Of a stretch of DNA of 47,961 nucleotides, positions 17,795-26,477 are shown piece by piece. Location of the stretch: contig DASZNF010000083.1 of NCBI GenBank assembly GCA_035551355.1, positions 1-47,961 of the forward strand. The letters run 5' to 3'. The DNA comes from DATATV01 sp035551355. GTDB lineage: Bacteria > Actinomycetota > Actinomycetes > Mycobacteriales > Pseudonocardiaceae. Both the position numbers and the translations under genes were made by a program. The notes under the pieces were generated by a model. The model was not told the origin of the DNA, did not search any database, and worked only from the letters and a program-made list of their open reading frames with translations. Numbering within the stretch: position 1 is the stretch's first letter; each line of letters opens with the position of its first letter.

Positions 17795-20700
17795 ATGTCT
17801 GGTACCCCGATCCCGTTTCGCTCCCGTCACCGCCGCCGGCGAGCGCACCGCCTGATCGTCGCGTTCACGGCGGTGCTGATCGCGGTGCTGGGCCTGCCGG
17901 CCCTCGCGATGGCCAAGCCCTACCCCTATCCGTTCCGTGACCCGAACCTGCCGCTGTCGGTGCGGGTCGCCGATCTGGTCTCCCGGCTGACCGTGGCCGA
18001 GAAGGTTTCCCTGCTGCACCAGTACGAACCGGCGATCCCGCGGCTGGGCGTCCCGGCGTTCAAGACCGGCACCGAGGCGCTGCACGGCATCGCCTGGTCC
18101 ACTGACATCAACAACGGCGGCGCGGTGGTGACCGCGAATGGCACGGTGTTCCCGCAGGCCGTCGGCCTGGCCAGCACCTGGGATCCGGCACTGATCAAGC
18201 AGGTCGGCAACGCGGTCGGCCAGGAGGCGCGCGGGTTCAACGCGGAGAACCCGAGCGTGTGGGGGCTCAACCTGTGGGCGCCGGTGGTGAACCTGCTGCG
18301 CGATCCGCGCTGGGGCCGCAACGAGGAGGGCTACTCCGAGGACCCGTACCTGACCGGCGCCATCTCCACCGCCTACGGCCAGGGCATCGAGGGCGACAAC
18401 CCGGCCTACCTGCAGGCCGCGCCCACCCTCAAGCACTACCTCTCGTACAACACCGAGACCGACCGGGACACCGCGGATTCCGTTGAGCCACCGGCGATCC
18501 TGCACGACTACGACCAGCAGGCGTTCGAACCGGCGATCGCGGCCAACGCGGCCACCGGCGTGATGGCCTCCTACAACCTGGTCAACGGCAGGCCGAACAC
18601 GGTCGACCCGGATCTGGACTCGCTGGAGCGCAGCTGGACCGGCAAGACGCTGATGAACGTCACCGACGCGGGCGCGCCGGACAACCTGACCAGCGCATCC
18701 TCCGAGCACTACTACGCCACCCAACCCGAAGCCGACGCGGCCGCGATCAAGGCAGGCATCGACAGCTTCACCACCGACGACACCAACTCCTCGATCACCA
18801 TCGACGCGGTGAATTCGGCGTTGCAGCAGGGTCTGCTGACCACCGCGGACCTGGACCGGGCGGTGGGCGACATCCTGTCCATCCGGTTCCGGCTGGGCGA
18901 TTTCGATCCGGCCGGGCGCAATCCGTACGCGTCGATCACCCCGTCGGTCATCGACGACGCCGCGCACCAGCAGCTGGCCCGGCAGGCCGCGGACGAGCAG
19001 ATGGTGCTGTTGAAGAACTCCGGCGGCACGTTGCCGCTGAATGCCGGTCAGACCAAGAAGATCGCGGTGGTCGGTCCGCTGGAGAACACCCTGTACACCG
19101 ACTGGTACTCCGGCAGCCTGCCCTATTCGGTCACCCCACTGCAGGGCATCACCCAGCGACTTGGCGGCAACGGCACGGTCGCGGCCAGCGAGGGCGTGGA
19201 CCGGATCGCGTTGCGGGACAACGCGACCGGCGCTTACCTGACCGGTTCGACCAGCGCGGCGGGAGCCACCCTCAGCGCAACCGGCGCCAGTGCGGGCACC
19301 GCGCAGCAGTTCGACGTGTTCGACTGGGGTCAGGGCACCGTGACGCTGCGCTCGGTGGCCAACGGGAAGTACCTGTCGCTGGGCGGCAGCCACACCGTGG
19401 ACAACACCGCCGCGCAGCCCAACGGCTGGTACGTGGAGCAGCAGTTCTCCCTGGTGCCGCAGTCCGATGGCAGCTACGTGCTCGAGTCGGCCGCCTACGA
19501 CACCACCGAGTCCTGGTTCGGCGACAGGTACGCGGTGGTCAACTCCGACGGCACAGTCAGCCTGGGCGCGGCAACCCCCGCCGCGGCAACGCATTTCACC
19601 AAGGACATGGTGACCAGCGGCGTGTCCAGCGCGGTGGCCGCGGCCTCGGGCGCGGACGCGGCCGTGGTGGTGGTCGGCAGCATGCCGTTCATCAACGGCC
19701 GGGAGGCGCACGACCGCACCAGCACCGCATTGCCGGACGCGCAGGAGGCATTGGTGCAGGCGGTGCGCAAGGCCAACCCGAACACCATCGTGGTGCTGGA
19801 GAACAGTTATCCGGACACGATCAACTGGGAGCAGACCAACGTGCCGGCGATCCTGCACACCACACACGCCGGTCAGGAGACCGGGCACGCGCTGGCCGAC
19901 GTGCTGTTCGGCGACTACGACCCGAGCGGCCGGCTCACCCAGACCTGGTACGCGTCGGACGCGAATCTGCCCAGCATGTCCGACTACGACATCAGCAAAT
20001 CCGGCATGACCTACGAGTACTATCAGGGAAAGCCGTTGTATCCCTTCGGTTTCGGCCTGAGCTACACCTCGTTCACGGACAAGAATCTGCGGCTGTCCAG
20101 CCCGGCGGTTGGCGCGAACGGGACGGTGCGGGTCAGCGTGGACGTGACCAACACCGGCAGCCGGGCCGGCACCGACACGGTGCAGCTGTACTCGCACGAA
20201 CGGCAGTCCCGGGAGAAACAACCGGACCAGCAGTTGCGCGGCTTCGGCCGGATCACCCTGGCTCCGCACCAGACCGGCACGGTGACCATCACGCTGCCCG
20301 CCAGCCAGCTGGCGTTCTGGGACTACACCCAGGACAAGTCGGTGGTGGAAACCGGAACCTACGATCTGGCGGTCGGCGACTCGGCCACGCACACCCCGCT
20401 GTCCGCGCCGCTTTCCGTGCGGGGCCAGGTGATTCCGCCCCGTGACCTGACCCGCGCCACCCAGGCCCAGGACTTCGACGACTACTCCGGCGTGACGCTG
20501 ACCGACACGAGCAAGGCCAACGGAACCTCGGTGGCCTCGACCGCGGCCGGGCAGTGGATTTCCCTTGCCGACAGCGAGTTCGGCCGGGGTGTGCGCGGGC
20601 TGACCGCGTCGGTGGCCGACGAGGGCGCGGCCACCTCCGTACAGATCCGGCTGGACGACCCGGCCACCGGCCCGGTGGTCGGCACGCTGGCCGTGCCCGC

Positions 20701-20824
20701 GACCGGTGATCACTACGCCTATACCACGGTGCACACCGCGCTGGCCCCGATCACCGGCCGGCACACGGTGTACCTGGTGTTCAACGGATCCGCCGAAATG
20801 TCCACCTTCCAGTTCACGAGGTGA
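17795..20824 (+). CDS. secreted GH3 beta-glycosidase with beta-trefoil insert and CBM6
   Basis: Glycoside hydrolase family 3 protein of 1009 residues, exported (Arg-rich start, cleavage after AMA at 40). The N-terminal barrel carries RWGRNEEGYSEDP (172-184), the KH pair at 213-214 and the nucleophile Asp291 in NVTDAGAP. The alpha/beta sandwich starts near 400 and is interrupted at about 469-605 by a domain with repeats TGAYLTGSTS and NGKYLSLGGS, the look of a fascin/beta-trefoil module. A fibronectin-III-like domain (about 770-850) and a C-terminal CBM6-like module follow. Beta-glucosidase or beta-xylosidase activity outside the cell is likely. GGAGG precedes the ATG. Its stop overlaps the next start. 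Confidence 0.9.
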   Translation: MSGTPIPFRSRHRRRRAHRLIVAFTAVLIAVLGLPALAMAKPYPYPFRDPNLPLSVRVADLVSRLTVAEKVSLLHQYEPAIPRLGVPAFKTGTEALHGIAWSTDINNGGAVVTANGTVFPQAVGLASTWDPALIKQVGNAVGQEARGFNAENPSVWGLNLWAPVVNLLRDPRWGRNEEGYSEDPYLTGAISTAYGQGIEGDNPAYLQAAPTLKHYLSYNTETDRDTADSVEPPAILHDYDQQAFEPAIAANAATGVMASYNLVNGRPNTVDPDLDSLERSWTGKTLMNVTDAGAPDNLTSASSEHYYATQPEADAAAIKAGIDSFTTDDTNSSITIDAVNSALQQGLLTTADLDRAVGDILSIRFRLGDFDPAGRNPYASITPSVIDDAAHQQLARQAADEQMVLLKNSGGTLPLNAGQTKKIAVVGPLENTLYTDWYSGSLPYSVTPLQGITQRLGGNGTVAASEGVDRIALRDNATGAYLTGSTSAAGATLSATGASAGTAQQFDVFDWGQGTVTLRSVANGKYLSLGGSHTVDNTAAQPNGWYVEQQFSLVPQSDGSYVLESAAYDTTESWFGDRYAVVNSDGTVSLGAATPAAATHFTKDMVTSGVSSAVAAASGADAAVVVVGSMPFINGREAHDRTSTALPDAQEALVQAVRKANPNTIVVLENSYPDTINWEQTNVPAILHTTHAGQETGHALADVLFGDYDPSGRLTQTWYASDANLPSMSDYDISKSGMTYEYYQGKPLYPFGFGLSYTSFTDKNLRLSSPAVGANGTVRVSVDVTNTGSRAGTDTVQLYSHERQSREKQPDQQLRGFGRITLAPHQTGTVTITLPASQLAFWDYTQDKSVVETGTYDLAVGDSATHTPLSAPLSVRGQVIPPRDLTRATQAQDFDDYSGVTLTDTSKANGTSVASTAAGQWISLADSEFGRGVRGLTASVADEGAATSVQIRLDDPATGPVVGTLAVPATGDHYAYTTVHTALAPITGRHTVYLVFNGSAEMSTFQFTR

Positions 20825-23211
20825 GCGGGGTGCGGGTCGTCAGGCTGTCACTGGCGATCGCCGCGGGGGTGGCGCTGACGCTGGCCGGCGCCACCGCCCC
20901 GGCGGCGGCCGGCACGCCGACCACGGCCTGGCTGCACGGGCGGTTCGTGGTCGATCCGGCCGGAGTCGTGTCCCGGTCGAATGTGGTGCTGGACAAACCG
21001 AACACCGACACCACCGCGGCCATGCCGCTGGGCAACGGCCGGCTGGGCGCGGCTGTGTGGGCCGCGGACGGGATGTCGGTGCAGCTCAACCGATCCGACA
21101 CGCTGCCCGACCGCCTGTCCCCCGGCCAGTTGGTGCTCCCCGGGCTGGCCGCGCTCACCTCCGCCCCGGACTACCACGGCAGCCTGGACCTCTACCACGG
21201 CCGGTTCACCGAGTCCGGCGGTGGCATCACCGCGACCGTGTTCGTGCACAGCGATTCCGACCAGCTGGAGGTGGACGTCCTCGGCGTCGACCCGGACACC
21301 CCGCAGACCGCGCGCCTGCAGTTGTGGGCACCGCGCTCGCCCACCGCGTTCGCCGACGGCCCGGTGGCCGGACTGTCCCAGACCTGGCAGGACGACACCC
21401 AGCCCGGCGCGACCGGCCAGACTTTCGGCTCCCTGGCGGCGATCTCCGCGGTTGGCCGCGACGTGCACACCGCGGTGCTCGATCCGCGCACCGTGCAACT
21501 CACCGTCACCCCGGACCGGGACGGCAGCTACCGCGTCCTCACCGCCGCCCCGAGCTGGCACGGCGGCAACGCCGTCGCGACCGCGCGGGCGGTGCTTCCC
21601 GGCATCGTTGGCGATACGGCGACTTCTTTGTGGTGGCAGCGTTTCTGGCGGTCGATTGGACTGTTCCGGATGTCCTCTCCGGATGGTGTGGCGCAATATA
21701 TCGAGAACCTGCGCACCATCGACCTGTACGCGGCCAACGCGGACAGCGGGAGCACCTATCCGGGTTCGCAGGCCGGGGTGGGTGATTTGTTCAGCGCGCA
21801 GGGCGATTTCCACAACTGGGATCCGGGCGCGTACTGGCACTGGAACCTGCGCATGCAGGTCGCGGCCGACCTCGGCGCGGGCGCGCCGCAGCTCAACGCG
21901 CCGTATTTCCGGCTGTACCGGGACAACCTGACCGACATCGAGAACTGGACGCAGCAACATATGGCCGGGCGACCGGGCATCTGTGTGCCGGAAACCATGC
22001 GGTTCAACGGGGTCGGCTACGAGTACGAGACCTGGCTGGACACACCGGGTTTGGACTGCGACGCCTCGGTCGCGCCGACCTGGAACGGCCGCACGCTGAG
22101 CACCGGCGCCGAGGTCGCGCTCTGGGTGTGGCAGCAATATGAGCAGACCGGCGACCGGAATTTCCTGGCGCAGAACTATCCGCTGCTCGCCCAGGCCACC
22201 CGATTCCTGTTGGCCTACGCCGAGATCGGCGCGGACGGCACGCTGCACACCGACCCGTCCAACGCGCACGAAACCCAGTGGGACGTGGACAACCCGACCA
22301 CCGACATCGCCGCCGAACAGGCCCTGTTCCCGGTGCTGATCGAAGCGGCCGGACTGTTGCACACCGACGCCGCACTGGCCGCGCGGACCCGGGCGGCGTT
22401 GCGCACGGTGGCCGGGTTGCCGCGCACCGACATCGCGACCCGGACCCAGCTCCTGTTCCCGGCCGACGACGCGAGCGGCCAGGACATGATCGGCCCCAGC
22501 GACGATCCGGCCGCGCCCGCGCACAACACCGAGAACATCGGGCTGGAACCGGTGTGGCCCTACGGGTTGATCGGCGATTCCGGTTCGCTGACCGCGCTGG
22601 CCCAGCGGACTTTCACCCACCGCACAAATGTCGAGGTCAACGATTGGAGCAACGACCCGATCCAGGCCGCGCGGCTGGGCCGGGCCCCGGATGTGGCGAG
22701 CACGCTGGTCGGGCTGACCGAGCAGTTCCAAGCCTATCCCAACGGTTTCGCCGAGTTCGGGCCGCGCGAGCCGTACGTGGAGCAGATCGGCGTGCTGGCC
22801 GACGCGGTGCAGGAGTCGCTCGTGCAGGACTACGACGGGCTGCTGCGCATCGCCCCGGCCTGGCCGGGCGCGTGGGACGTGGACGGCACGGTGGCCATCC
22901 AGCACCGGTCTTCGGTGAGCGTGCAGATCCGCGGTGGGCAACTGGTGACCGCGGTTGTCACGGCCGGGGAGGACACCGCGCTGCGCGTCCGCAATCCGTG
23001 GCTTGGTCAGCGCGTCGAGGTGGTGGACGGCGCCGGCCGGGTGGTGCTCGGCCCGACCGGCGCCGCGCAGTTCACGCTGCCGGTGCGCGCCGGTGGTGGC
23101 TATCTGATCGAGCGGGTCGCCGCGCCGACCACCGCGCTGCCGTTCGCCCCGGTCACCGGCACTCCCGCCACCAGCCCGAAAACCTTGGGCGACCGCATGA
23201 TCGGGAGTTGA
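20821..23211 (+). CDS. secreted GH95-like (DUF5703-type) glycosidase
   Basis: Protein of 796 residues with a Sec signal peptide (VRLSLAIAAGVALTLAGAT, cleavage near AAA-GT). The N-terminal beta domain begins with MPLGNGRLGAAVWA and QLNRSDTLPDR, the conserved opening of GH95 and DUF5703 proteins. The (alpha/alpha)6 region includes GDFHNWDPGAYWHWNLRMQ and HETQWDVDNPTTDIAAEQAL, matching the catalytic core of the family. GH95 includes 1,2-alpha-L-fucosidases and alpha-L-galactosidases; activity is inferred from the family only. Translation starts with GTG 20821 overlapping the GH3 stop (GTGA), so both are made together under the LacI operator. Confidence 0.8.
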   Translation: MSGVRVVRLSLAIAAGVALTLAGATAPAAAGTPTTAWLHGRFVVDPAGVVSRSNVVLDKPNTDTTAAMPLGNGRLGAAVWAADGMSVQLNRSDTLPDRLSPGQLVLPGLAALTSAPDYHGSLDLYHGRFTESGGGITATVFVHSDSDQLEVDVLGVDPDTPQTARLQLWAPRSPTAFADGPVAGLSQTWQDDTQPGATGQTFGSLAAISAVGRDVHTAVLDPRTVQLTVTPDRDGSYRVLTAAPSWHGGNAVATARAVLPGIVGDTATSLWWQRFWRSIGLFRMSSPDGVAQYIENLRTIDLYAANADSGSTYPGSQAGVGDLFSAQGDFHNWDPGAYWHWNLRMQVAADLGAGAPQLNAPYFRLYRDNLTDIENWTQQHMAGRPGICVPETMRFNGVGYEYETWLDTPGLDCDASVAPTWNGRTLSTGAEVALWVWQQYEQTGDRNFLAQNYPLLAQATRFLLAYAEIGADGTLHTDPSNAHETQWDVDNPTTDIAAEQALFPVLIEAAGLLHTDAALAARTRAALRTVAGLPRTDIATRTQLLFPADDASGQDMIGPSDDPAAPAHNTENIGLEPVWPYGLIGDSGSLTALAQRTFTHRTNVEVNDWSNDPIQAARLGRAPDVASTLVGLTEQFQAYPNGFAEFGPREPYVEQIGVLADAVQESLVQDYDGLLRIAPAWPGAWDVDGTVAIQHRSSVSVQIRGGQLVTAVVTAGEDTALRVRNPWLGQRVEVVDGAGRVVLGPTGAAQFTLPVRAGGGYLIERVAAPTTALPFAPVTGTPATSPKTLGDRMIGS

Positions 23212-23310
23212 CCTCGACCTGACTGGAGATTACCGACTCGGGATCATGACCGAGCGGCTGATCGGCCACCTCACCTGCGCCAACGGTCTGACGTGACAGC
23301 GGAAGACCCT

Positions 23311-23361
23311 TGAGTTAGGGTTACCTCAGCGGCGACACATGCGAAATCATGCATGTATTCT
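23311..23361 (+). promoter_or_regulatory. candidate control region of the metal exporter
   Basis: An 18-bp imperfect palindrome TGAGTTAGGGTTACCTCA lies at 23311-23328. A second inverted repeat has arms ACATGC (23337-23342) and GCATGT (23351-23356). It abuts TATTCT at 23356-23361, an acceptable -10 box with an upstream TG. The layout suggests a metal-responsive repressor site over the promoter, but no such regulator is encoded beside it. Confidence 0.4.
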
Positions 23362-23387
23362 TGCGCAGCGAGCGGAGGGAGACCTGG

Positions 23388-24368
23388 GTGGGCGCGGGAC
23401 ACGGACACGGACACGGCGGCGGTGCGCACACCGACGCCGACCGGCGACGGCTGTGGACGGCGTTCGGCCTGATCCTCGGGTTCATGGCGGCCGAGGTCGT
23501 CGCCGGGCTGCTCGGCGGTTCACTCGCCCTGCTGGCCGACGCCGGGCACATGGTGTCCGACGCGGCGGCCCTGGCGCTGGCCCTGATCGCCATGCGGCTG
23601 GCCCAGCGCCCGGCCCGCGGCTCGTTCACCTACGGCCTCAAGCGCACCGAGATCCTGTCCGCGCTGGCCAACGGCGCGGTCCTGCTCGGCCTGAGCGTGT
23701 ACTTCGTGATCGAGTCGATCATCCGCCTGGTCCACCCGCCTGCGGTGTCCGGCGGGCTGGTGCTGATCGTGGCCCTGGCCGGGATCGCGGTGAATCTCGC
23801 CGCCACCCTGGTGCTGCGCGGCGCCGACCGCACGAGCCTGAACGTGGAGGGCGGCGTCCAGCACATCCTCACCGACCTCTACGCCTTCATCGGCACCGCG
23901 GTCGCCGGCGTGGTCATCCTGACCACCGGGTTCACCCGCGCCGACGCCATCGCCACGCTGATCGTGGCCGCGCTGATGATCCGGGCGGGAGTCACGCTGG
24001 TCGGCGAGTCGGGTCGGGTCATCCTGGAGGCCTCGCCGCGGGGCATCGATCCGGGTCAGGTGCGGGCCGCCGTCCTGGCCGAGCCGGGGGTGCTGGACGT
24101 GCACGAGCTGCACATCTGGGAGGTCACCTCGGGCTTCCCGGCGCTGTCCGCGCACGTGCTGGTCGAGCACCACTCCGACTGCCACGACCTGCGCGCCGCA
24201 CTGGAGAACCGGCTGGCCGGGACGTTCGAAATCCGGCACACCACGCTGCAGGTCGACCACCCCGAGGACGACGACACCGCCGTGCACTCCGACGACCCCA
24301 AGTGCCCGGCGCTGATCGTCGAACCTCAGGCCGGAGCGCGCAGCTTCAGGGCCAGCACCGGGCAGTAG
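23388..24368 (+). CDS. cation diffusion facilitator metal exporter (CzcD/ZitB type)
   Basis: CDF transporter of 326 residues exporting Zn(II), Co(II) or similar in exchange for protons. Six membrane segments are visible. The metal-site motifs are HMVSD in helix II (LLADAGHMVSD) and HILTD in helix V, giving the HD-HD tetrahedral site typical of Zn exporters. The N-terminus is His-rich (GHGHGHGGGAH) and a cytoplasmic C-terminal domain ends with further His/Asp/Cys. I chose GTG 23388 because GGAGGGAG lies six bases before it. An ATG at 23349 in frame has no ribosome site and sits in the inverted repeat. The last 43 bp overlap the convergent ferredoxin gene. Confidence 0.92.
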   Translation: MGAGHGHGHGGGAHTDADRRRLWTAFGLILGFMAAEVVAGLLGGSLALLADAGHMVSDAAALALALIAMRLAQRPARGSFTYGLKRTEILSALANGAVLLGLSVYFVIESIIRLVHPPAVSGGLVLIVALAGIAVNLAATLVLRGADRTSLNVEGGVQHILTDLYAFIGTAVAGVVILTTGFTRADAIATLIVAALMIRAGVTLVGESGRVILEASPRGIDPGQVRAAVLAEPGVLDVHELHIWEVTSGFPALSAHVLVEHHSDCHDLRAALENRLAGTFEIRHTTLQVDHPEDDDTAVHSDDPKCPALIVEPQAGARSFRASTGQ

Positions 24369-24544
24369 CCCGCTGCCCGCCGGGCATGGGCCACCAGGTG
24401 TTCCGGGATCACCGGTTCGCGGCTGCCGTCCCGGGCCAGCGGATAACCCCACGGATCGCGGTCCAGCAGTTCGGGCAGCAGCTCCACGCAGCTGCCCCGG
24501 CCCGCGCACCGGGTCCAGTCGATGTGCAGCACCTGTTCGGCCAT
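24326..24544 (-). CDS. ferredoxin, [3Fe-4S]-like single-cluster type
   Basis: Small acidic protein of 72 residues with Cys13 and Cys19 in CAGRGSC and Cys61 in CP near the end. Three Cys in this arrangement is typical of single-cluster [3Fe-4S] ferredoxins like those serving P450s; the usual fourth Cys is absent. It is the last gene of the six-gene redox operon and starts with ATG 24544 overlapping the upstream stop (TGATG), so it is translated with the NuoF-like protein. It probably carries electrons to or from that flavoprotein. Its 3' end overlaps the end of the convergent CDF gene. Confidence 0.85.
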   Translation of the reverse strand: MAEQVLHIDWTRCAGRGSCVELLPELLDRDPWGYPLARDGSREPVIPEHLVAHARRAAGYCPVLALKLRAPA

Positions 24545-25884
24545 CACGCGCCCCTCCCCTGTTCCGGCGGAACCTGCGCCGACCGATTCTGGCCCGCCCG
24601 ATTCTGAGCCGGCGCGTTCTCATTCGGCCGGATCACCGTGCACCGGCTGGACAGGTGCAGCCGCACCTCATCCGAGAACACCCGCAAACCGCTGCGTACC
24701 AACCGGACCGTGCCGTCCGGGTGGCGACACGCGCCGCGGCCCTCGGTCAGGGTGGTCAGCCGCTCCACCCAGGCCACCAGCTCCGGCCGCCGGTCACCCT
24801 GGGCCAGCCGGGTCAGCGCGTCGGCCATCGCGGGCAGGCCATTCACGCACGGCCCGCACTGCCCGGCACTCTGCTCGGCCAGGTAGCTGGTGATCCGCGC
24901 GGTCTCGGTCAGCCCGCAGGCCGAGCCGGGCAGCGCGATCACCACGCCCGCGCCGGGGCTGGCCCCGTACGGGCGCAACGATTCCCGGGACATCCGGGCC
25001 CGGCTCAGCTCCGCGCCGGGCACCCAGGCGCCGTGATAGCCGCCGACCAGCACCGCGCGCACCGGTTCCCGCGGCCCGCCGGCCTGGGCCAGCAGCGCGT
25101 CCAGCCGGTCGCCGTAGGCCGCCTCGTACACGCCGGGCGCGGGCACCGCGCCGCCCAGGGTGGCCAGGAAGGTGCCCGGTTCCTCGGCGGTGCCGCGCTG
25201 GCGGAACCAGTGCGGTCCGTGCCGGGCGATCAAAGCCAAGTGGGCCAACGTTTCCACGTTCTGCACCAGCGTCGGCCGGCCGCGCACGCCGCGCTCGGCC
25301 ACCCGCACGGTGCGGTCCCGGGGCAATGCCGCGCGGCCCTCCACCGCGGCCACCACCGCCGACTCCTCGCCGGAGACGAACGTGTCCGGTGCGGTCACCA
25401 CGGTCACCGGCAGCCGGTCCCAGCCGGTCGCGGCCCGTTCGGCCAGCGCCCGGCGGGCGGACTGTTCGGCCGGTCCGGCGCCGACGTAGAGGTACACCTC
25501 GGCCGCGCCGACCGCCTCGGCCGCCAGTTGCAAGCCGTCCAGTACCAGGTGCGGGCCGTGGATGAGCAGGGTGCGGTCCTTGGCGCTGCCCGGTTCGCCT
25601 TCGGCGGCGTTGCCGATCACCACGGTGCGTTCGGCCATGCCGACCGAAGCCAGCTTGCGCCACATGGGAAAGCCCGCGCCGCCGCGGCCGGTCAGCCCGG
25701 CCGTTTCCAGCACGCCGATCAGCCGGACCGCCGCGTCCTGCCAGGGCATCGGCCCGTTGCGCCGATGGTGTTCGGCCAGGTCGGCCGTGGCCGCGGACAG
25801 CAGCGGTCCGCTGCCCACCCGCACCGGCTGGGTGGCCGGTTCGCGTCTTTCGTTGGCACTGCGGGGATTCAGGGTCGCGGTCAT
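24544..25884 (-). CDS. NuoF-like NADH-binding flavoprotein
   Basis: Protein of 446 residues related to the FMN/NADH subunit of complex I. GRGGAGFP at 66-73 and NAAEGEPG at 92-99 are the NADH/FMN-binding motifs; an SLBB-like part follows and an iron-sulfur region lies near 335-390. The cluster Cys here are 343, 346 and 386 (GQCGPC and GACRHP). The position of the first Cys of the usual ESCGxCxxC motif is Ala340, so the cluster is not the standard four-Cys type. It probably oxidises NADH and feeds the ferredoxin and cytochrome b encoded beside it. ATG 25884 overlaps the upstream stop (ATGA). Confidence 0.85.
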   Translation of the reverse strand: MTATLNPRSANERREPATQPVRVGSGPLLSAATADLAEHHRRNGPMPWQDAAVRLIGVLETAGLTGRGGAGFPMWRKLASVGMAERTVVIGNAAEGEPGSAKDRTLLIHGPHLVLDGLQLAAEAVGAAEVYLYVGAGPAEQSARRALAERAATGWDRLPVTVVTAPDTFVSGEESAVVAAVEGRAALPRDRTVRVAERGVRGRPTLVQNVETLAHLALIARHGPHWFRQRGTAEEPGTFLATLGGAVPAPGVYEAAYGDRLDALLAQAGGPREPVRAVLVGGYHGAWVPGAELSRARMSRESLRPYGASPGAGVVIALPGSACGLTETARITSYLAEQSAGQCGPCVNGLPAMADALTRLAQGDRRPELVAWVERLTTLTEGRGACRHPDGTVRLVRSGLRVFSDEVRLHLSSRCTVIRPNENAPAQNRAGQNRSAQVPPEQGRGA

Positions 25885-26477
25885 CGGCCGGCCTCCAGGG
25901 TCGAGTTCCGGCGGACGGTCCGCACGGGAGAAGCGGTGGGCACGCGCCGGTTCTCGGTGAACCGGCCGGACAGCCGCCAGATCAGGCAACCGGCCACCAC
26001 GGCGCTGCACACCCCGGCGAACACGCGGAACCACAACTGCCCGCCATCGGAGCCGGAGCCAAGGCCGTGGGCCAGCGCGACCGGCCAGCACACGTAGGCG
26101 GCCCAGTGCACCGCCCGCCAGATCCGCGGACCGATCCGGTCCCGCAGCAGACTGGTGATCACCAGGGCGGCCAGCAGATCCAGCGCCGCCGCGCCCAGTC
26201 CGACCCACAGCGGCCGGTAGGTGGAGGTGAAGGGAACGACCAGGTTGACCAGGCTCAGTTCGGCGTACGGGTCGAACAGCAGGGTGCCCACGTGGATCAC
26301 CAGGAACACCACGGACAGCAGGCTCGCGCTGCGGTGCACCGCGGTGAGCACGAACCGGGGCTGCCCGGCCACCACCCGGCCCGAGCGGGTGGCGATGCCC
26401 AGCGCGACCACCAGGGTCAGCATGGTCAGCGCGATCACCCCGCTGCCCCGGCCCAGGTACCACAGCGCGTCGGTCAT
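25881..26477 (-). CDS. ferric-reductase-like transmembrane cytochrome b
   Basis: Integral membrane protein of 198 residues with about five hydrophobic helices. Four His are arranged as two bis-His pairs, 48 and 62 in one helix and 124 and 137 in another (spacings 14 and 13), the pattern of ferric reductase/MsrQ-type two-heme proteins. It lacks a cytoplasmic FAD/NAD domain, so reducing power must come from another protein, most likely the NuoF-like flavoprotein encoded next. Its role would be electron transfer across the membrane. GAGGTGA precedes ATG 26477, which overlaps the ApbE stop. Confidence 0.87.
   Translation of the reverse strand: MTDALWYLGRGSGVIALTMLTLVVALGIATRSGRVVAGQPRFVLTAVHRSASLLSVVFLVIHVGTLLFDPYAELSLVNLVVPFTSTYRPLWVGLGAAALDLLAALVITSLLRDRIGPRIWRAVHWAAYVCWPVALAHGLGSGSDGGQLWFRVFAGVCSAVVAGCLIWRLSGRFTENRRVPTASPVRTVRRNSTLEAGR

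Noticed and set aside
17324..20764. Long open frame antisense to GH3
   Set aside because: Low-complexity Arg/Gly/Val/His composition and no family features; GH3 motifs are intact on the plus strand.
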